A stretch of 64,000 nt of DNA. It comes from Faecalibacterium duncaniae (GTDB taxonomy: Bacteria; Bacillota; Clostridia; Oscillospirales; Ruminococcaceae). The notes below the pieces were generated by a model. That model was not told the origin of the DNA, ran no database searches, and saw only the letters and a program-made list of their open reading frames with translations. This document shows, one piece after another, positions 36,762 to 45,514 of this stretch (position 1 is its first letter; the number at the start of each line of letters is the position of its first letter). Both the position numbers and the translations under genes were made by a program. Location of the stretch: contig NZ_CP048437.1 of assembly GCF_010509575.1 (NCBI RefSeq), positions 1,674,001-1,738,000 on the forward strand, written 5' to 3'.

Positions 36762-37603
36762 TGATTAAACAGAAAAAGTTGTGGGATAACACTCTCACCG
36801 TCATCATGGCCCTGCTTTGCCTGCTGTGGATCTACCCCATCGTCCTGATCCTGCTGAACAGCCTGAAAAAAGAGGGCACCTTTACCACCTCTACCGTGTT
36901 CCAGCTGCCCACCAGTGAGACCTTTGCTGGCCTTTCCAACTACGTCTACGGCGTGATCAAAATGGGCTTCCTTTCCAGTTTGGGCTACAGCCTCGTCATC
37001 ACCGTTTCCAGCGTGGCCCTCATCCTGCTGTGCTGCTCCATGACAGGCTGGTACCTGACCCGCGTGAACAACAAGCTCAGCAAGTTTATGAACCTGCTCA
37101 TCGTGTTCTCGATGGTCGTCCCCTTCCAGATGGTCATGTTCACTCTGTCCAAGACCGCAGATACCCTCAAGCTGAACACCCCTTGGAACATCTGCATCAT
37201 CTACCTGGGCTTTGGCGCCGGTCTGGCCGTGTTCATGTTCACCGGCTTTATGAAGAGCGTTCCCATGGAGATTGAGGAAGCGGCCATGATCGACGGCTGC
37301 AACCCCATCCAGATCTTCTTCAAGGTCGTGTTCCCCATCCTGAAGCCTACCATGATCTCCACCGCCATTCTGGAAACCATGTGGGTCTGGAACGACTACC
37401 TGCTGCCTACTCTGGTGCTGGATATCAAGAAGTACCGCACCATCCCCATGGCGATCCAGTACTTCCGCGGCGGCTATGGCCGTGTGGAGCTGGCTCCCAT
37501 GATGGCCTGCATCATCATCGCCATTATCCCCATCATCATCCTGTACATGACCTGCCAGAAATACATCATTGAGGGTGTTGTTGCAGGCGCTGTCAAGGGC
37601 TAA
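36761..37603 (+). CDS. Sugar ABC transporter permease, MalG-like
   Basis: A 280-residue permease with six membrane segments and the EAA loop EEAAMIDGCNPIQIFFKVVFP. The C-terminal KYIIEGVVAGAVKG is typical of MalG-type proteins. It ends 13 bases before the malQ start, so all are one operon. Confidence 0.93.
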   Translation: MIKQKKLWDNTLTVIMALLCLLWIYPIVLILLNSLKKEGTFTTSTVFQLPTSETFAGLSNYVYGVIKMGFLSSLGYSLVITVSSVALILLCCSMTGWYLTRVNNKLSKFMNLLIVFSMVVPFQMVMFTLSKTADTLKLNTPWNICIIYLGFGAGLAVFMFTGFMKSVPMEIEEAAMIDGCNPIQIFFKVVFPILKPTMISTAILETMWVWNDYLLPTLVLDIKKYRTIPMAIQYFRGGYGRVELAPMMACIIIAIIPIIILYMTCQKYIIEGVVAGAVKG

Positions 37604-37616
37604 GGAGGAGTTCACC

Positions 37617-39095
37617 ATGCGAGCATGCGGCATTCTGATGCCCGTTTTTAGTCTGCCGGGGCCCTTTGGCATCGGCACGCTGGGGGAAGAAGCCTTTGCG
37701 TTCGTGGATTTTCTGGCCCGTGCAAAGCAGACCTATTGGCAGATCCTGCCCATTGGCCCCACCGGCTACGGTGACAGCCCCTACCAGAGCTTTTCCGCCT
37801 TTGCCGGAAATCCCTACTTTATCGATTTCCGTGTCCTGCACGAGCAGGGCTATCTGACCGCCGATGAGATTCCCGCTGAGGTTCCGGTTGGACCGGTGGA
37901 CTACGGCGTGCTCTACCAGCAGCGCCCGGTGGTGCTGCAAAAAGCCGCTGACCGCCTGCTGGCAGCAGCCAGCGTGGAGTACAAAGACTTCTGCACGGCA
38001 CAGAGCTTCTGGCTGGACGATTACGCCCTGTTCATGGCCATCAAGGCCGAACAGGGACAGGCAGGCCTGTGTGACTGGCCGGATGACCTGCGCACCCGCC
38101 AGCCTGCTGCCGTAGCCGCTGCCAGGGAGCGTCTGGCCGGGCAGGTGGATTATTTCAAGGCGGTGCAGTTCTTCTTCTACACCCAGTGGAACGCCCTGAA
38201 AGCCTATGCCAACGGCAAGGGAATCCAGCTGGTGGGAGATATCCCCATCTACGTCAGCCCGGATTCCAGCGATCTGTGGACACGGCCGGAGCTCTTCCAG
38301 ACCGACGGCCAGACCCACCTGACGCAGGTGGCAGGCTGCCCCCCGGATGCCTTTGCGGCAGACGGTCAGCTCTGGGGCAATCCGCTCTACGACTGGCCCC
38401 GCCACAAGGCCGAGGATTTCGCCTGGTGGAAGCGCCGGATGCGGCACGCTACTTCCATTTATGATGTCGTGCGCATCGACCACTTCCGTGGTTTTGAGAG
38501 CTACTACGCCATCCCTGCCGGAAACAAGACAGCGGCGGGTGGCCACTGGGAAAAGGGGCCGGATCGCGCCTTCATCAATGCCATCCACGAGACCCTGGGT
38601 CAGGGCGGCATCATTGCAGAGGATCTGGGATACCTGACCCCTGAGGTCAAGACCATGCTGGCTGCCAGCGGCTATCCGGGCATGAAAATCATGCAGTTTG
38701 CCTTTGACAGCCGGGAACCGGGCAACTATCTTCCCTACACCTACCCTCACAACAGCGTGGTCTACACCGGCACCCATGACAATGTGACCACCGAAGGCTG
38801 GCGGCAGTCTGCCAGTCCCGAGGATGTCCACTATGCCTGCCGTTACCTGCGCTGCCTGCCCGAGGATCTGACAGAGGCTATGATCTGCGCCTGCCTTGCC
38901 AGTGTTTCGGATATGGCCATCATCCCCATGGCCGACTGGCTGCATCTGGGCGCGGAGGCCCGCATCAACACCCCCAGCACCCAGGGAGCCAACTGGCAGT
39001 GGCGGCTGGATACCCCGCTTACCAGTCTGCTGGCCGAGCACATTGCCGATCTGACAGCACTGTATGACCGGGTCCCGGCTGCGGCAGACTGCTAA
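37617..39095 (+). CDS. malQ: 4-alpha-glucanotransferase (amylomaltase)
   Basis: A 492-residue GH77 enzyme that transfers glucan segments between maltodextrins, in the cytoplasm. The start (CGILMPVFSLPGPFGIGTLG) and LPIGPTGYGDSPYQSFSAFAGNPYFID are characteristic. Catalytic Asp is in VVRIDHFRGFESYY, the acid/base Glu in IIAEDLGYLTP, and a third Asp in YTGTHDNVTTEGW. ATG 37617 follows AAGGAGGAG. It processes sugars brought in by the ABC importer. Confidence 0.96.
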   Translation: MRACGILMPVFSLPGPFGIGTLGEEAFAFVDFLARAKQTYWQILPIGPTGYGDSPYQSFSAFAGNPYFIDFRVLHEQGYLTADEIPAEVPVGPVDYGVLYQQRPVVLQKAADRLLAAASVEYKDFCTAQSFWLDDYALFMAIKAEQGQAGLCDWPDDLRTRQPAAVAAARERLAGQVDYFKAVQFFFYTQWNALKAYANGKGIQLVGDIPIYVSPDSSDLWTRPELFQTDGQTHLTQVAGCPPDAFAADGQLWGNPLYDWPRHKAEDFAWWKRRMRHATSIYDVVRIDHFRGFESYYAIPAGNKTAAGGHWEKGPDRAFINAIHETLGQGGIIAEDLGYLTPEVKTMLAASGYPGMKIMQFAFDSREPGNYLPYTYPHNSVVYTGTHDNVTTEGWRQSASPEDVHYACRYLRCLPEDLTEAMICACLASVSDMAIIPMADWLHLGAEARINTPSTQGANWQWRLDTPLTSLLAEHIADLTALYDRVPAAADC

Positions 39096-39126
39096 AACGT
39101 TTCCTTCTTCTTTTCTCCCCATACAA

Positions 39127-39184
39127 AGACGGCAGGCCCTGGCCCCTCCTTTCCGGAGGAACTGGTGCCCGCCGTCTCTTTTTG
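39127..39184 (+). terminator. Terminator of the maltodextrin operon
   Basis: Outer arms AGACGGC/GCCGTCT with an inner stem around CCTCC/GGAGG, then a T-rich tail. Confidence 0.75.
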
Positions 39185-39327
39185 CATTATTTTCAATTTT
39201 CACACAACATTTTTTCGCCGCATCCCGCACAGGACGTTCCACATATTTCCGCGCAGAGCCGTTTCTTTTTTACAAAACAGCCACAGTATCTTCACAATTC
39301 TTTCGCATTTTGGGTTTCATCGCTCTC

Positions 39328-39356
39328 TTGTTGTTTTTGGGCAATTATGCTATAAT
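39328..39356 (+). promoter_or_regulatory. Promoter of the two leader-peptide genes
   Basis: TTGTTG (39328-39333), 17 bases, TATAAT (39351-39356). The stretch 39185-39327 is AT-rich and shows nothing else I recognise. Confidence 0.75.
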
Positions 39357-39414
39357 CCAATTAGCTTCACGTCCGCCTTTGCGCGGATTTTACGAACGAA
39401 AGGAGTTTTCCACC

Positions 39415-39861
39415 ATGGAATTTACCTATCAGAGCACGATGCAGCTGCCCGCATCCTATGCGGTTCTCTCCGAAGATGAAATGGTCTACACCGTTGGCGG
39501 CGCTTTTGAGCTGAATATCAACGCGCAGGATGTCCTGAATTTCACCGTCAATGTCGGTGTCAACCTGGTCCGTATGCTGGGTCAGGCTGCCATCAGCAAC
39601 ACCATTGCCGGTATCATTGACATGCGAAACGATGGTCTGACCACGATGGGTGCCATTGAGCATTATTGGGGCCGCCAGACTCCCGTGGGCAAGACCATGA
39701 CTGTGGTTGCTGCCGGTTTTGCAGGCGTTTATGTCTACTACTGGGCTAGGTCTGCCATTGAGAGCTTCCTGTCCATCTACAACGATATGCGGAACATCTA
39801 CAACGAGAGCGAAGCCAAAAATCAGGCACAGGCCGCAGGTACAGCAGCTCTGGCCGCCTGA
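39415..39861 (+). CDS. Protein with double-glycine-type leader, bacteriocin-like
   Basis: A 148-residue product. The first 29 residues look like an export leader: MQLPASYAVLSEDEMVYTVGG, ending in Gly-Gly before AFELNI (leader core LSEDEM is acidic and hydrophobic like class II bacteriocin leaders). The rest has hydrophobic segments (TMTVVAAGFAGVYVYYWA) and an Ala-rich end. The next gene has the same leader. ATG 39415 follows AAAGGAG. No C39-peptidase transporter or immunity gene is in view, so bacteriocin or signal function is inference. Confidence 0.75.
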   Translation: MEFTYQSTMQLPASYAVLSEDEMVYTVGGAFELNINAQDVLNFTVNVGVNLVRMLGQAAISNTIAGIIDMRNDGLTTMGAIEHYWGRQTPVGKTMTVVAAGFAGVYVYYWARSAIESFLSIYNDMRNIYNESEAKNQAQAAGTAALAA

Positions 39862-39885
39862 GTAAATCTTTGAAAGGAACCTTTT

Positions 39886-40215
39886 ATGGAAAACTTGCGT
39901 ATGCCTGCATCTTATGCAACGCTTCCGGAAGAAGAGCTGCCGGAGATCTTTGGCGGCGGAGAACTGGGAGATGCATTGGACAGCTTTACGGATAACCTCC
40001 ACCTGGACGATTTCTTCTTTCAGGGGGGTATCCTCTCCATCTCCATCTCGTTTGTACCTCTGCTCCTGTTCAATGTTGTTGCTTCCGGCTACCGGTTTGT
40101 AGAGAACATTTACAAGAACCTGTCCAACTGGTTCGGTTATCACGATGATACCTTCTCTGCCGTTTCTAATTTCACGGATGAAATGCGCCAGAAACAGCAG
40201 CAGCGCGGTATCTGA
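39886..40215 (+). CDS. Second protein with double-glycine-type leader
   Basis: A 109-residue product whose N-terminus (LRMPASYATLPEEELPEIFGG) aligns with that of the preceding gene: M/L-PASYA-V/T-L-S/P-E-D/E-E-L/M, then a Gly-Gly site. The remainder differs: an acidic stretch, one hydrophobic segment (ILSISISFVPLLLFNVVA) and a charged tail. GAAAGGAACC precedes the ATG. It is cotranscribed with the preceding gene, which suggests a two-component secreted system, but no exporter is nearby. Confidence 0.72.
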   Translation: MENLRMPASYATLPEEELPEIFGGGELGDALDSFTDNLHLDDFFFQGGILSISISFVPLLLFNVVASGYRFVENIYKNLSNWFGYHDDTFSAVSNFTDEMRQKQQQRGI

Positions 40216-40277
40216 GCCGTTTTCCCAGAGACAAATTGTCAAGGACTTTTTAATCAAATTCACAGAAAACTCACAAA

Positions 40278-40311
40278 AGGTGCCAGAAGCACTGTATGGC
40301 TCCTGACACCT
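40278..40311 (+). terminator. Imperfect hairpin after the leader-peptide genes
   Basis: AGGTG-CAG-AGC arm and its inverted partner GCT-CTG-CACCT with two mismatches. It lies at the border with the mobile region. The T tail is weak. Confidence 0.45.
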
Positions 40312-40322
40312 CATTTAACAGA

Positions 40323-40694
40323 TTACATTTTTCCGTTCAGCAGGTCTTTGCAGAGATACGCATAGTCTGGCAGCTGGTTGATATATGGCTCCCAGAGCCG
40401 CTTGATTTCGGCTAACTCCAGCGGGTCGGCTGCTTCCAGTGCATGATCGTTGCCAGTCATATATAAAACATCCGTAGCAACATCATCCAAACACTTGCCG
40501 CAGAGATCGGCGGCAGATTCTATCCTGATACCGGTATCCACATAGACTGGATTTACGCCAATCGTCAGCCAGACATAGCCCACCTTGTCCGACCAGAGCA
40601 ATTCAAAATCAGGGCTTTGCCGCAGATGTTCCGCAAAGACTTCCTTTACTCGCTCAATTTCATGTTTCTCTTTTTCTGTGTAAAGCATTTTCAT
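40323..40694 (-). CDS. Conserved hypothetical protein at the mobile region edge
   Basis: About 123 residues, soluble, with an acidic, helix-rich start (YTEKEKHEIERVKEVFAEHL). A beta-rich middle (YVWLTIGVNPVYVDTGIRI) and a C-terminal helix follow. The ATG at 40694 is set by GGAGGACA; earlier ATG at 40730 lacks a site. I do not recognise a function. Orientation and position link it to the leftward mobile genes. Confidence 0.75.
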   Translation of the reverse strand: MKMLYTEKEKHEIERVKEVFAEHLRQSPDFELLWSDKVGYVWLTIGVNPVYVDTGIRIESAADLCGKCLDDVATDVLYMTGNDHALEAADPLELAEIKRLWEPYINQLPDYAYLCKDLLNGKM

Positions 40695-40765
40695 GTCCTC
40701 CTTGACAAAAATTTTGGTGCGTACCATCATCAGTTTAGCACAAGGCGGCTTAGTTTATCAGTCTG

Positions 40766-40960
40766 TCACATCTGCTGAATTTCATTTTTGAGCATACGCT
40801 TGATTTTATCGCTCATGGTTTCTGTGCTGGTATTGCTGAAATGGACATGAACCTTGTAGGTCGTCTTGCCGATTTTCTTTACCATCGCTGGCGTGTTTTC
40901 CGGCGCTCTGGCCGCAGCAGCGGCGTCTGCCATCTGCATAGTACGGGGTTCTTTGTTCAT
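40766..40960 (-). CDS. Transposon-encoded protein TnpW
   Basis: A 64-residue protein matching TnpW of Tn4451-type elements: IGKTTYKVHVHFSNTSTETMSDKIKRMLKNE is the family core (KTTYKVHVHFS, then DKIKRML). TnpW is a small accessory protein of unknown role found with large serine recombinases. GAAAGGAGC precedes the start. It marks the left side of a mobile element whose recombinase lies at 47915-49597. Confidence 0.85.
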   Translation of the reverse strand: MNKEPRTMQMADAAAAARAPENTPAMVKKIGKTTYKVHVHFSNTSTETMSDKIKRMLKNEIQQM

Positions 40961-41003
40961 AGCGCTCCTTTCTCCGAACGGGTCTGTGCCGCCCGGTAAA
41001 AAA

Positions 41004-41867
41004 TCAATCGTGCTTACTGTTTACAATGTCTTTTGCTGCCTGTCGGGTGACACCGGCATTTTCTTCCCGGAAATTCTTCCCGTCAAAGAGGATCGGCGCA
41101 CACCGTTCCAAAATACGGTCATAGATACGGGCGTGGGCCAGATCAGGCGGATTTTTCAGCTCGGACAGTTTCAAGTTTGTTGTGATAATCATGGGTCTTC
41201 GGCTGCGATAGCGGCTGTCGATGACGAAAAACATCTGCTCCATAGCATATTCGGTACTGCGCTCTACACCCAGATCGTCAATGATAAGCAGGTCATATTC
41301 GTCAAAGCTGGCAATAAACTCTGACCTGTCCTCAGAGAACATCCCTGTCAGGCGGTTCAGAATGGTGGGGAAGTTCGTCATCAGCACCGGCACATCCTGG
41401 TCAAGTAGAGCGTTGGCAATACATCCGGCGAAAAAAGACTTGCCGGTTCCCACATCTCCAAACAGTAAAAGCCCGATATTGCTCTTATATGCCTCTTTCC
41501 AGTTCTCCACATAGGCATGAGCCTTGTCCATCAATGGGTTTTGCCTGTTATCATTGGAAAATGTGTAGTCGTACAGATAACGGTCTTGCAGGCCCTGTGC
41601 CTTTCGGCGTTTGATACGCTCCATGCGGCGCTGCCGTTCTTCAGCAGCCTTGCGCTGCTCCTCAGCCTCCCGCTGGCACTGGCAGATGCAGTGCGGCATA
41701 AAGTAGCCGGATTTCCCGAAGCATGGCACAACGGTCTGCCTCTGGCCGCCGCATTTCTTACAGTGAATGAGCCCGTCTGACGGGTCTATATACTCGTCCT
41801 CAGCCAATTCCACACCGGCAGCTGCCTTGTCGATGAATGCCCGGATTTCTGCGGTAATCTCAATCAT
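41004..41867 (-). CDS. DnaC/IstB-like ATP-binding replication protein
   Basis: A 287-residue AAA+ ATPase. The N-terminal zinc-like region has CKKCGG and CICQC. The Walker A is GDVGTGKSFFAG, Walker B LLIIDDLGVE, and sensor 1 MIITTNLKLSEL. It probably loads a helicase on the mobile element. It overlaps the replisome-organizer gene by 4 bases, and the two likely act together at an origin. Confidence 0.92.
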   Translation of the reverse strand: MIEITAEIRAFIDKAAAGVELAEDEYIDPSDGLIHCKKCGGQRQTVVPCFGKSGYFMPHCICQCQREAEEQRKAAEERQRRMERIKRRKAQGLQDRYLYDYTFSNDNRQNPLMDKAHAYVENWKEAYKSNIGLLLFGDVGTGKSFFAGCIANALLDQDVPVLMTNFPTILNRLTGMFSEDRSEFIASFDEYDLLIIDDLGVERSTEYAMEQMFFVIDSRYRSRRPMIITTNLKLSELKNPPDLAHARIYDRILERCAPILFDGKNFREENAGVTRQAAKDIVNSKHD

Positions 41868-42613
41868 ACAGTTTCATCCTCCTTTACGCTGTAATCCCGG
41901 TTGCGTGAGGGTGTGACCGTTTTTTTAGCGTCCTCACCGGCCCAACGCCGGATGGTCGCTGCATGGCTCTGATAACGCTTGCCAGTAGAAGCCATGTACT
42001 CGGACAGCTTTTCGATGTACTGTTCCCATACAGCAGGAAAGCTGACCTGCAAGTCTGCCAGTTCTTCATCCGTCAGGAAAACATTCTGGTAACGGCCATA
42101 GGTGTGGGAAGGGTGCCCCGTTTCAGGGCGTACCTTCTCTATCTCTCTCTTTATCTCTATCTCTTTCTCTAACTCTATCTCTATCTCTGGTGGACGAATG
42201 TCGGACAAATGTCCGCCACTTGTCCGGAGCGCAGAAAGAGCCTTATTTTGAAGCCTTGCAGCCCGCTTTCGCTCGGCCTCGGTAGAGGACTGGCCTATTA
42301 AAAGTTCGATGTTGCTCATGTAGAATGTGCCGCTGTCCAGCACTTCCACAAGACCCAGCTTCAAAAAGATCTGCAAGGCTCTCTCCACAGTGCCGATCTG
42401 CTGGCGGGTAATGGTAGCGATCATCTGCGCTGTGTAAGGGATGTCCTCGTCAAGCTGGAGCCGCCCGCCATGTTTCAGCGATTTCAGGTACAGCTTGAGC
42501 AGAATGTTGGAATACAGCACACCGTCCTGCATACTTTCCAGCAGCACGATGGAATCATCATCAAAATAGTTTTCTTTGAGTTTCAGGTAATAATATTTTC
42601 GATTGTCTGACAT
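41864..42613 (-). CDS. Phage-type replisome organizer (DnaD-like) protein
   Basis: A 249-residue protein. Residues 1-115 match the phage replisome organizer N-terminal domain (RKYYYLKLKENYFDDDSI, GGRLQLDEDIPYTAQMIAT), a winged-helix DNA-binding fold. A Glu/Ile/Lys low-complexity run (IEIELEKEIEIKREIEK) is encoded by a tatctc microsatellite. The C-terminal half has a DnaD-like helical segment. It probably binds origin DNA and recruits the DnaC-like protein. Confidence 0.85.
   Translation of the reverse strand: MSDNRKYYYLKLKENYFDDDSIVLLESMQDGVLYSNILLKLYLKSLKHGGRLQLDEDIPYTAQMIATITRQQIGTVERALQIFLKLGLVEVLDSGTFYMSNIELLIGQSSTEAERKRAARLQNKALSALRTSGGHLSDIRPPEIEIELEKEIEIKREIEKVRPETGHPSHTYGRYQNVFLTDEELADLQVSFPAVWEQYIEKLSEYMASTGKRYQSHAATIRRWAGEDAKKTVTPSRNRDYSVKEDETV
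42136..42188. repeat. tatctc-type microsatellite inside the replisome-organizer gene
   Basis: About 50 bases of imperfect six-base repeats (TATCTC with variants). Coding for a Glu/Ile/Lys linker, it can slip by six bases without breaking the frame. Confidence 0.8.
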
Positions 42614-42726
42614 AGGGTTCCTCCTTAGGGGTTCTTTTGGGATTCTGTACGCATTTTAAGGCTATTTTAGGGGTCAGAGGATAAATCTATCAGACTGCCT
42701 TTGACACCCTCAAAAAAAGCCTTGAT

Positions 42727-43125
42727 TTACAAGGGTTTTTCAGCCCCTAAAGCGTGACATTTCTCCCGTTGTTTCCGCTTGCGCTTTGCGGCGTTAATCC
42801 GCTTCATGCGTGCGGCACATTCCGGGCAGTATTTAGCCCGGTTAGAACCGGGGGTAAACAGCGCCCCGCATACGGCGCATTTCTTAGCATTCAGCCGGTG
42901 GAACAGCGCCGTTTCCAGTTCCTTATCCTGCGGCAATACCGCCGCCCGAAACCACCTGCACAACAGGGAGTAGGAAATGGACTGGACACAGATACATTCC
43001 TCCCCATCGTCCAGGGCGATACAGTTTCCGGCAATGTAGTTGCAGCACTCATGCACCAGTTTCCGCGCTCTGCGGTACTGGCGGTAATCCATGACAGGGA
43101 TAGGTTCAGTCTTGTTGTTCTTCAT
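42727..43125 (-). CDS. Cysteine-rich VLP-domain protein
   Basis: A 132-residue protein with an N-terminal helical part holding ECCNYIAGNCIAL and the FRAAVLPQD motif that names the family. A zinc-ribbon-like end follows (CAVCGALFTPGSNRAKYCPECAARM), then a basic tail. Found on many clostridial mobile elements; role unknown, perhaps nucleic-acid binding. A second member is at 61041-61409. Confidence 0.85.
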   Translation of the reverse strand: MKNNKTEPIPVMDYRQYRRARKLVHECCNYIAGNCIALDDGEECICVQSISYSLLCRWFRAAVLPQDKELETALFHRLNAKKCAVCGALFTPGSNRAKYCPECAARMKRINAAKRKRKQREKCHALGAEKPL

Positions 43126-43180
43126 AAATGATTTCTTTCATAAAGCAGGTAACCTCCTTGAATGAATTTATTGTTAAATA

Positions 43181-43227
43181 TTCGTGCAAAGTATTGTTTT
43201 CTTCGTGCAAATGGCATATACTATAAT
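43181..43227 (+). promoter_or_regulatory. Operator/promoter of the toxin-antitoxin pair
   Basis: Two direct repeats TTCGTGCAAA at 43181-43190 and 43202-43211 are spaced 21 bases, two helical turns, and precede TATAAT (43222-43227). Antitoxins of the RelB class repress their own promoters, so these are probable binding sites. Confidence 0.65.
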
Positions 43228-43251
43228 TGCCAGCAGAAAGGGGTTGATCGT

Positions 43252-43530
43252 ATGGCTGGAAATACCACAAACATCAGTATCCGCATGGACGCAGATTTGA
43301 AAGCGCAGGCGGACGCACTGTTTACGGAACTTGGCATGAACCTGACTACGGCGTTTAACATCTTTGTGCGCCAGTCGCTTCGTGAAGGCGGCATTCCCTT
43401 TGAAGTAAGGCTGGAACAGCCGAACAAAGAAACGGTTGCTGCCATGCTGGAAGCGGAAAGGATTGCAAAAGACCCGTCTGTAAAGGGCTACAATGACCTT
43501 GACGAGTTATTTGCTGACCTGAAAAGATGA
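43252..43530 (+). CDS. Type II antitoxin, RelB/DinJ family
   Basis: A 92-residue protein. The N-terminal ribbon-helix-helix (NISIRMDADLKAQADALFTELGMNLTTAFNIFVRQSL) binds DNA; the C-terminal part (ERIAKDPSVKGYNDLDELFADL) wraps the toxin. ATG 43252 follows GAAAGGGG. It overlaps the toxin gene by 4 bases (ATGA). It probably stabilises the mobile element and represses its own promoter. Confidence 0.93.
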   Translation: MAGNTTNISIRMDADLKAQADALFTELGMNLTTAFNIFVRQSLREGGIPFEVRLEQPNKETVAAMLEAERIAKDPSVKGYNDLDELFADLKR

Positions 43531-43817
43531 AAGAAACCAAATATACCGTCAAGTACACGACCAGTTTCAAAAAGGACTACAAACGAGCCATCAAGCGTGG
43601 CTTGAAGATTGAGCTGCTGGAGCAGGTCGTAGCATTGCTGGCAATGGGCGAACCGCTGCCGGATAAGAACCGTGACCATGACCTGTCCGGCGATTGGGCA
43701 GGTCATCGGGAATGTCATATTCTCCCGGACTGGCTGCTTGTCTATCGCATAGAGGATGATGTTCTGGTGCTGACGCTGGCCCGCACCGGCACACACAGCG
43801 ACTTGTTCGGCAAATAA
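43527..43817 (+). CDS. Type II toxin, YafQ-like mRNA interferase
   Basis: A 96-residue RelE-superfamily toxin: YTTSFKKDYKRAIKRG at the start, DHDLSGDWAGHRECHILPDWLLVYRI in the middle, and RTGTHSDLF at the end. The conserved His residues and the final His/Phe are those of YafQ, which cuts mRNA on the ribosome. It is the only gene pair read rightward in the first mobile block. Confidence 0.93.
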   Translation: MKETKYTVKYTTSFKKDYKRAIKRGLKIELLEQVVALLAMGEPLPDKNRDHDLSGDWAGHRECHILPDWLLVYRIEDDVLVLTLARTGTHSDLFGK

Positions 43818-43924
43818 ACAGTCTGCCGCCGTATGGGGAAACCTGTACGACGGTTTTTCTGTATGCAAAAGTATGTCGTGAAACGCGACGCACTTGACAG
43901 GGGTACGCCAAAACGCGGTAGCCT

Positions 43925-45370
43925 TTACCGCTCCGGCCCACGGTCGTGAGACTTGTCCCTTTCCTGTCGGGACAGCTGCTCGGCGGTTTTGCGGAGCCGT
44001 TCCACTGCTTTCAACTCCTCCCGCATGGATTTCATGGCAAGCGTGTCCGTCTGCTTTCCGGCGGCCAGCTGGTCGATTTCCCGCTGCCATGCCTTCGGGG
44101 TGATCCCCTCGCCGCTGTCTTTCAGTTCTTTCAGATACCGGGCTGCTGCATCATACAGGATCAGTTCCCGGCTGTGGCGCTGCTCAAACTGTTCCCGTTT
44201 TTCCGGTTTTACTTTGGCAAGCTGCTTGTGGATGGACTTGTACTGGTTGTACTGTTCCCACATCTCCCCGCGTTCGGTAAGAATGGCGATCCGGCGCTCA
44301 GCCTTGACGATCTTTCCCCGCAGGTCATAGTAACAGCTGTTCATATCAGCGATTTTTTCATGAAGCTGCTGCATAGACTGGATGCCGTTTACCTGCAAAA
44401 AGCTGAATAGTGCAGCGCTTTCCTGCAAAGCCCGGATTTTGCCGGTGCGGGTGCGGGGAGCGTTCAACTGCTGTTGGGCTTCCCACAAGGCGGTCAAGCT
44501 GCTTTGCTGCGTTTGTGGTTTTTCCGCTTCCGCTTTCGACCAGCGATAAAGACGGGTAATGCGAGCTTTGATTTCTTTCAGCAGCTTGTTGTCGGCGACG
44601 ATCTGTCGGTTTACTTCCCCCTTGTCGGTGCGGATACCGCGCTTTTCCATTTGGCTGGCAGCTGGCCCCAGATGGACAGAGGGAATTTTATCAATGCCCT
44701 GCCGCTTGTAGCTGCGGTGGTCAATACGCTCCGGTCTACCGGCAGATTCCAGTGCCCGGTTGGTGTAGGCTGCCCACGCTGCCCGCCAAATCTCCACATT
44801 TCCTTTATCGTTCCAGTCGGTCGTATCCTCCCGATGATTTTTCCAGCCGCCTTTCCCATCCGGGATACGCTGTCCATTCTCGTCCAGATCGTATGCCTTG
44901 CGGCACTTTGCGCCCCACTGTCCATTTTCTTTCAACGGCCGGAGCGTCAGCATGATATGGACATGAGGGTTGCCGGTTCCCTTGTCATGGATAGCAAAGT
45001 CGGCGCACATTCCTTTGTCTACAAAGTTGTCCTTCACATAGGCACGCACAAGGGCAAGCTGTTGTTCGCCGGACAGTTCACGGGGTAAAGCTGCCTCAAT
45101 CTCGCGGGCAAGCTGGCTGTCTCTTGCTTTCTCGATTTGCTCCACGCTGTTCCAGAGGATAGAACGGTCTGCAAATTCCGGCGGGGCGTGGGCAGGCAGC
45201 ATGATCTCCGCATGGACAATGCCGCCTTTCCGGGTGTAGTCGTGGATCATTCCGTCCCATTCATTTGTCAGCTTGGTTCCACTGCGGTAAGCAGCTGCGG
45301 CAACGGCTGAACGGCCTGCGCTGCGCTTGATGATACTGACGGGGATATGACAGAAATCTATGGGGAACAC
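43925..45370 (-). CDS. MobA/MobL-family relaxase (MOBQ)
   Basis: A relaxase of about 480 residues that nicks oriT and leads DNA in transfer. N-terminal blocks: RSAGRSAVAAAAYRSG and the metal-binding GNPHVHIMLTLR. The C-terminal half is charged coiled coil. The frame's first usual start is GTG 45370, but this lies inside the ribosome site (GGAGG, 45374-45370). An ATA at 45361 is eight bases from that site and would give the length family members have. The oriT-like sequence lies directly upstream. Confidence 0.92.
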   Translation of the reverse strand: MFPIDFCHIPVSIIKRSAGRSAVAAAAYRSGTKLTNEWDGMIHDYTRKGGIVHAEIMLPAHAPPEFADRSILWNSVEQIEKARDSQLAREIEAALPRELSGEQQLALVRAYVKDNFVDKGMCADFAIHDKGTGNPHVHIMLTLRPLKENGQWGAKCRKAYDLDENGQRIPDGKGGWKNHREDTTDWNDKGNVEIWRAAWAAYTNRALESAGRPERIDHRSYKRQGIDKIPSVHLGPAASQMEKRGIRTDKGEVNRQIVADNKLLKEIKARITRLYRWSKAEAEKPQTQQSSLTALWEAQQQLNAPRTRTGKIRALQESAALFSFLQVNGIQSMQQLHEKIADMNSCYYDLRGKIVKAERRIAILTERGEMWEQYNQYKSIHKQLAKVKPEKREQFEQRHSRELILYDAAARYLKELKDSGEGITPKAWQREIDQLAAGKQTDTLAMKSMREELKAVERLRKTAEQLSRQERDKSHDRGPER

Positions 45371-45514
45371 CTCCTTTCAGTGAGGGGATAACAGGCTCTG
45401 TGGAGCCGGACAAACGCAAAGCGGGTGTTTGGCTGCGCAGAGCACACAAGGGGTTTGGGGAGCGTAGCTTCCCATCGCGGACGAAGTACGCAACGCCCCC
45501 GGCAGGGCGCACAG

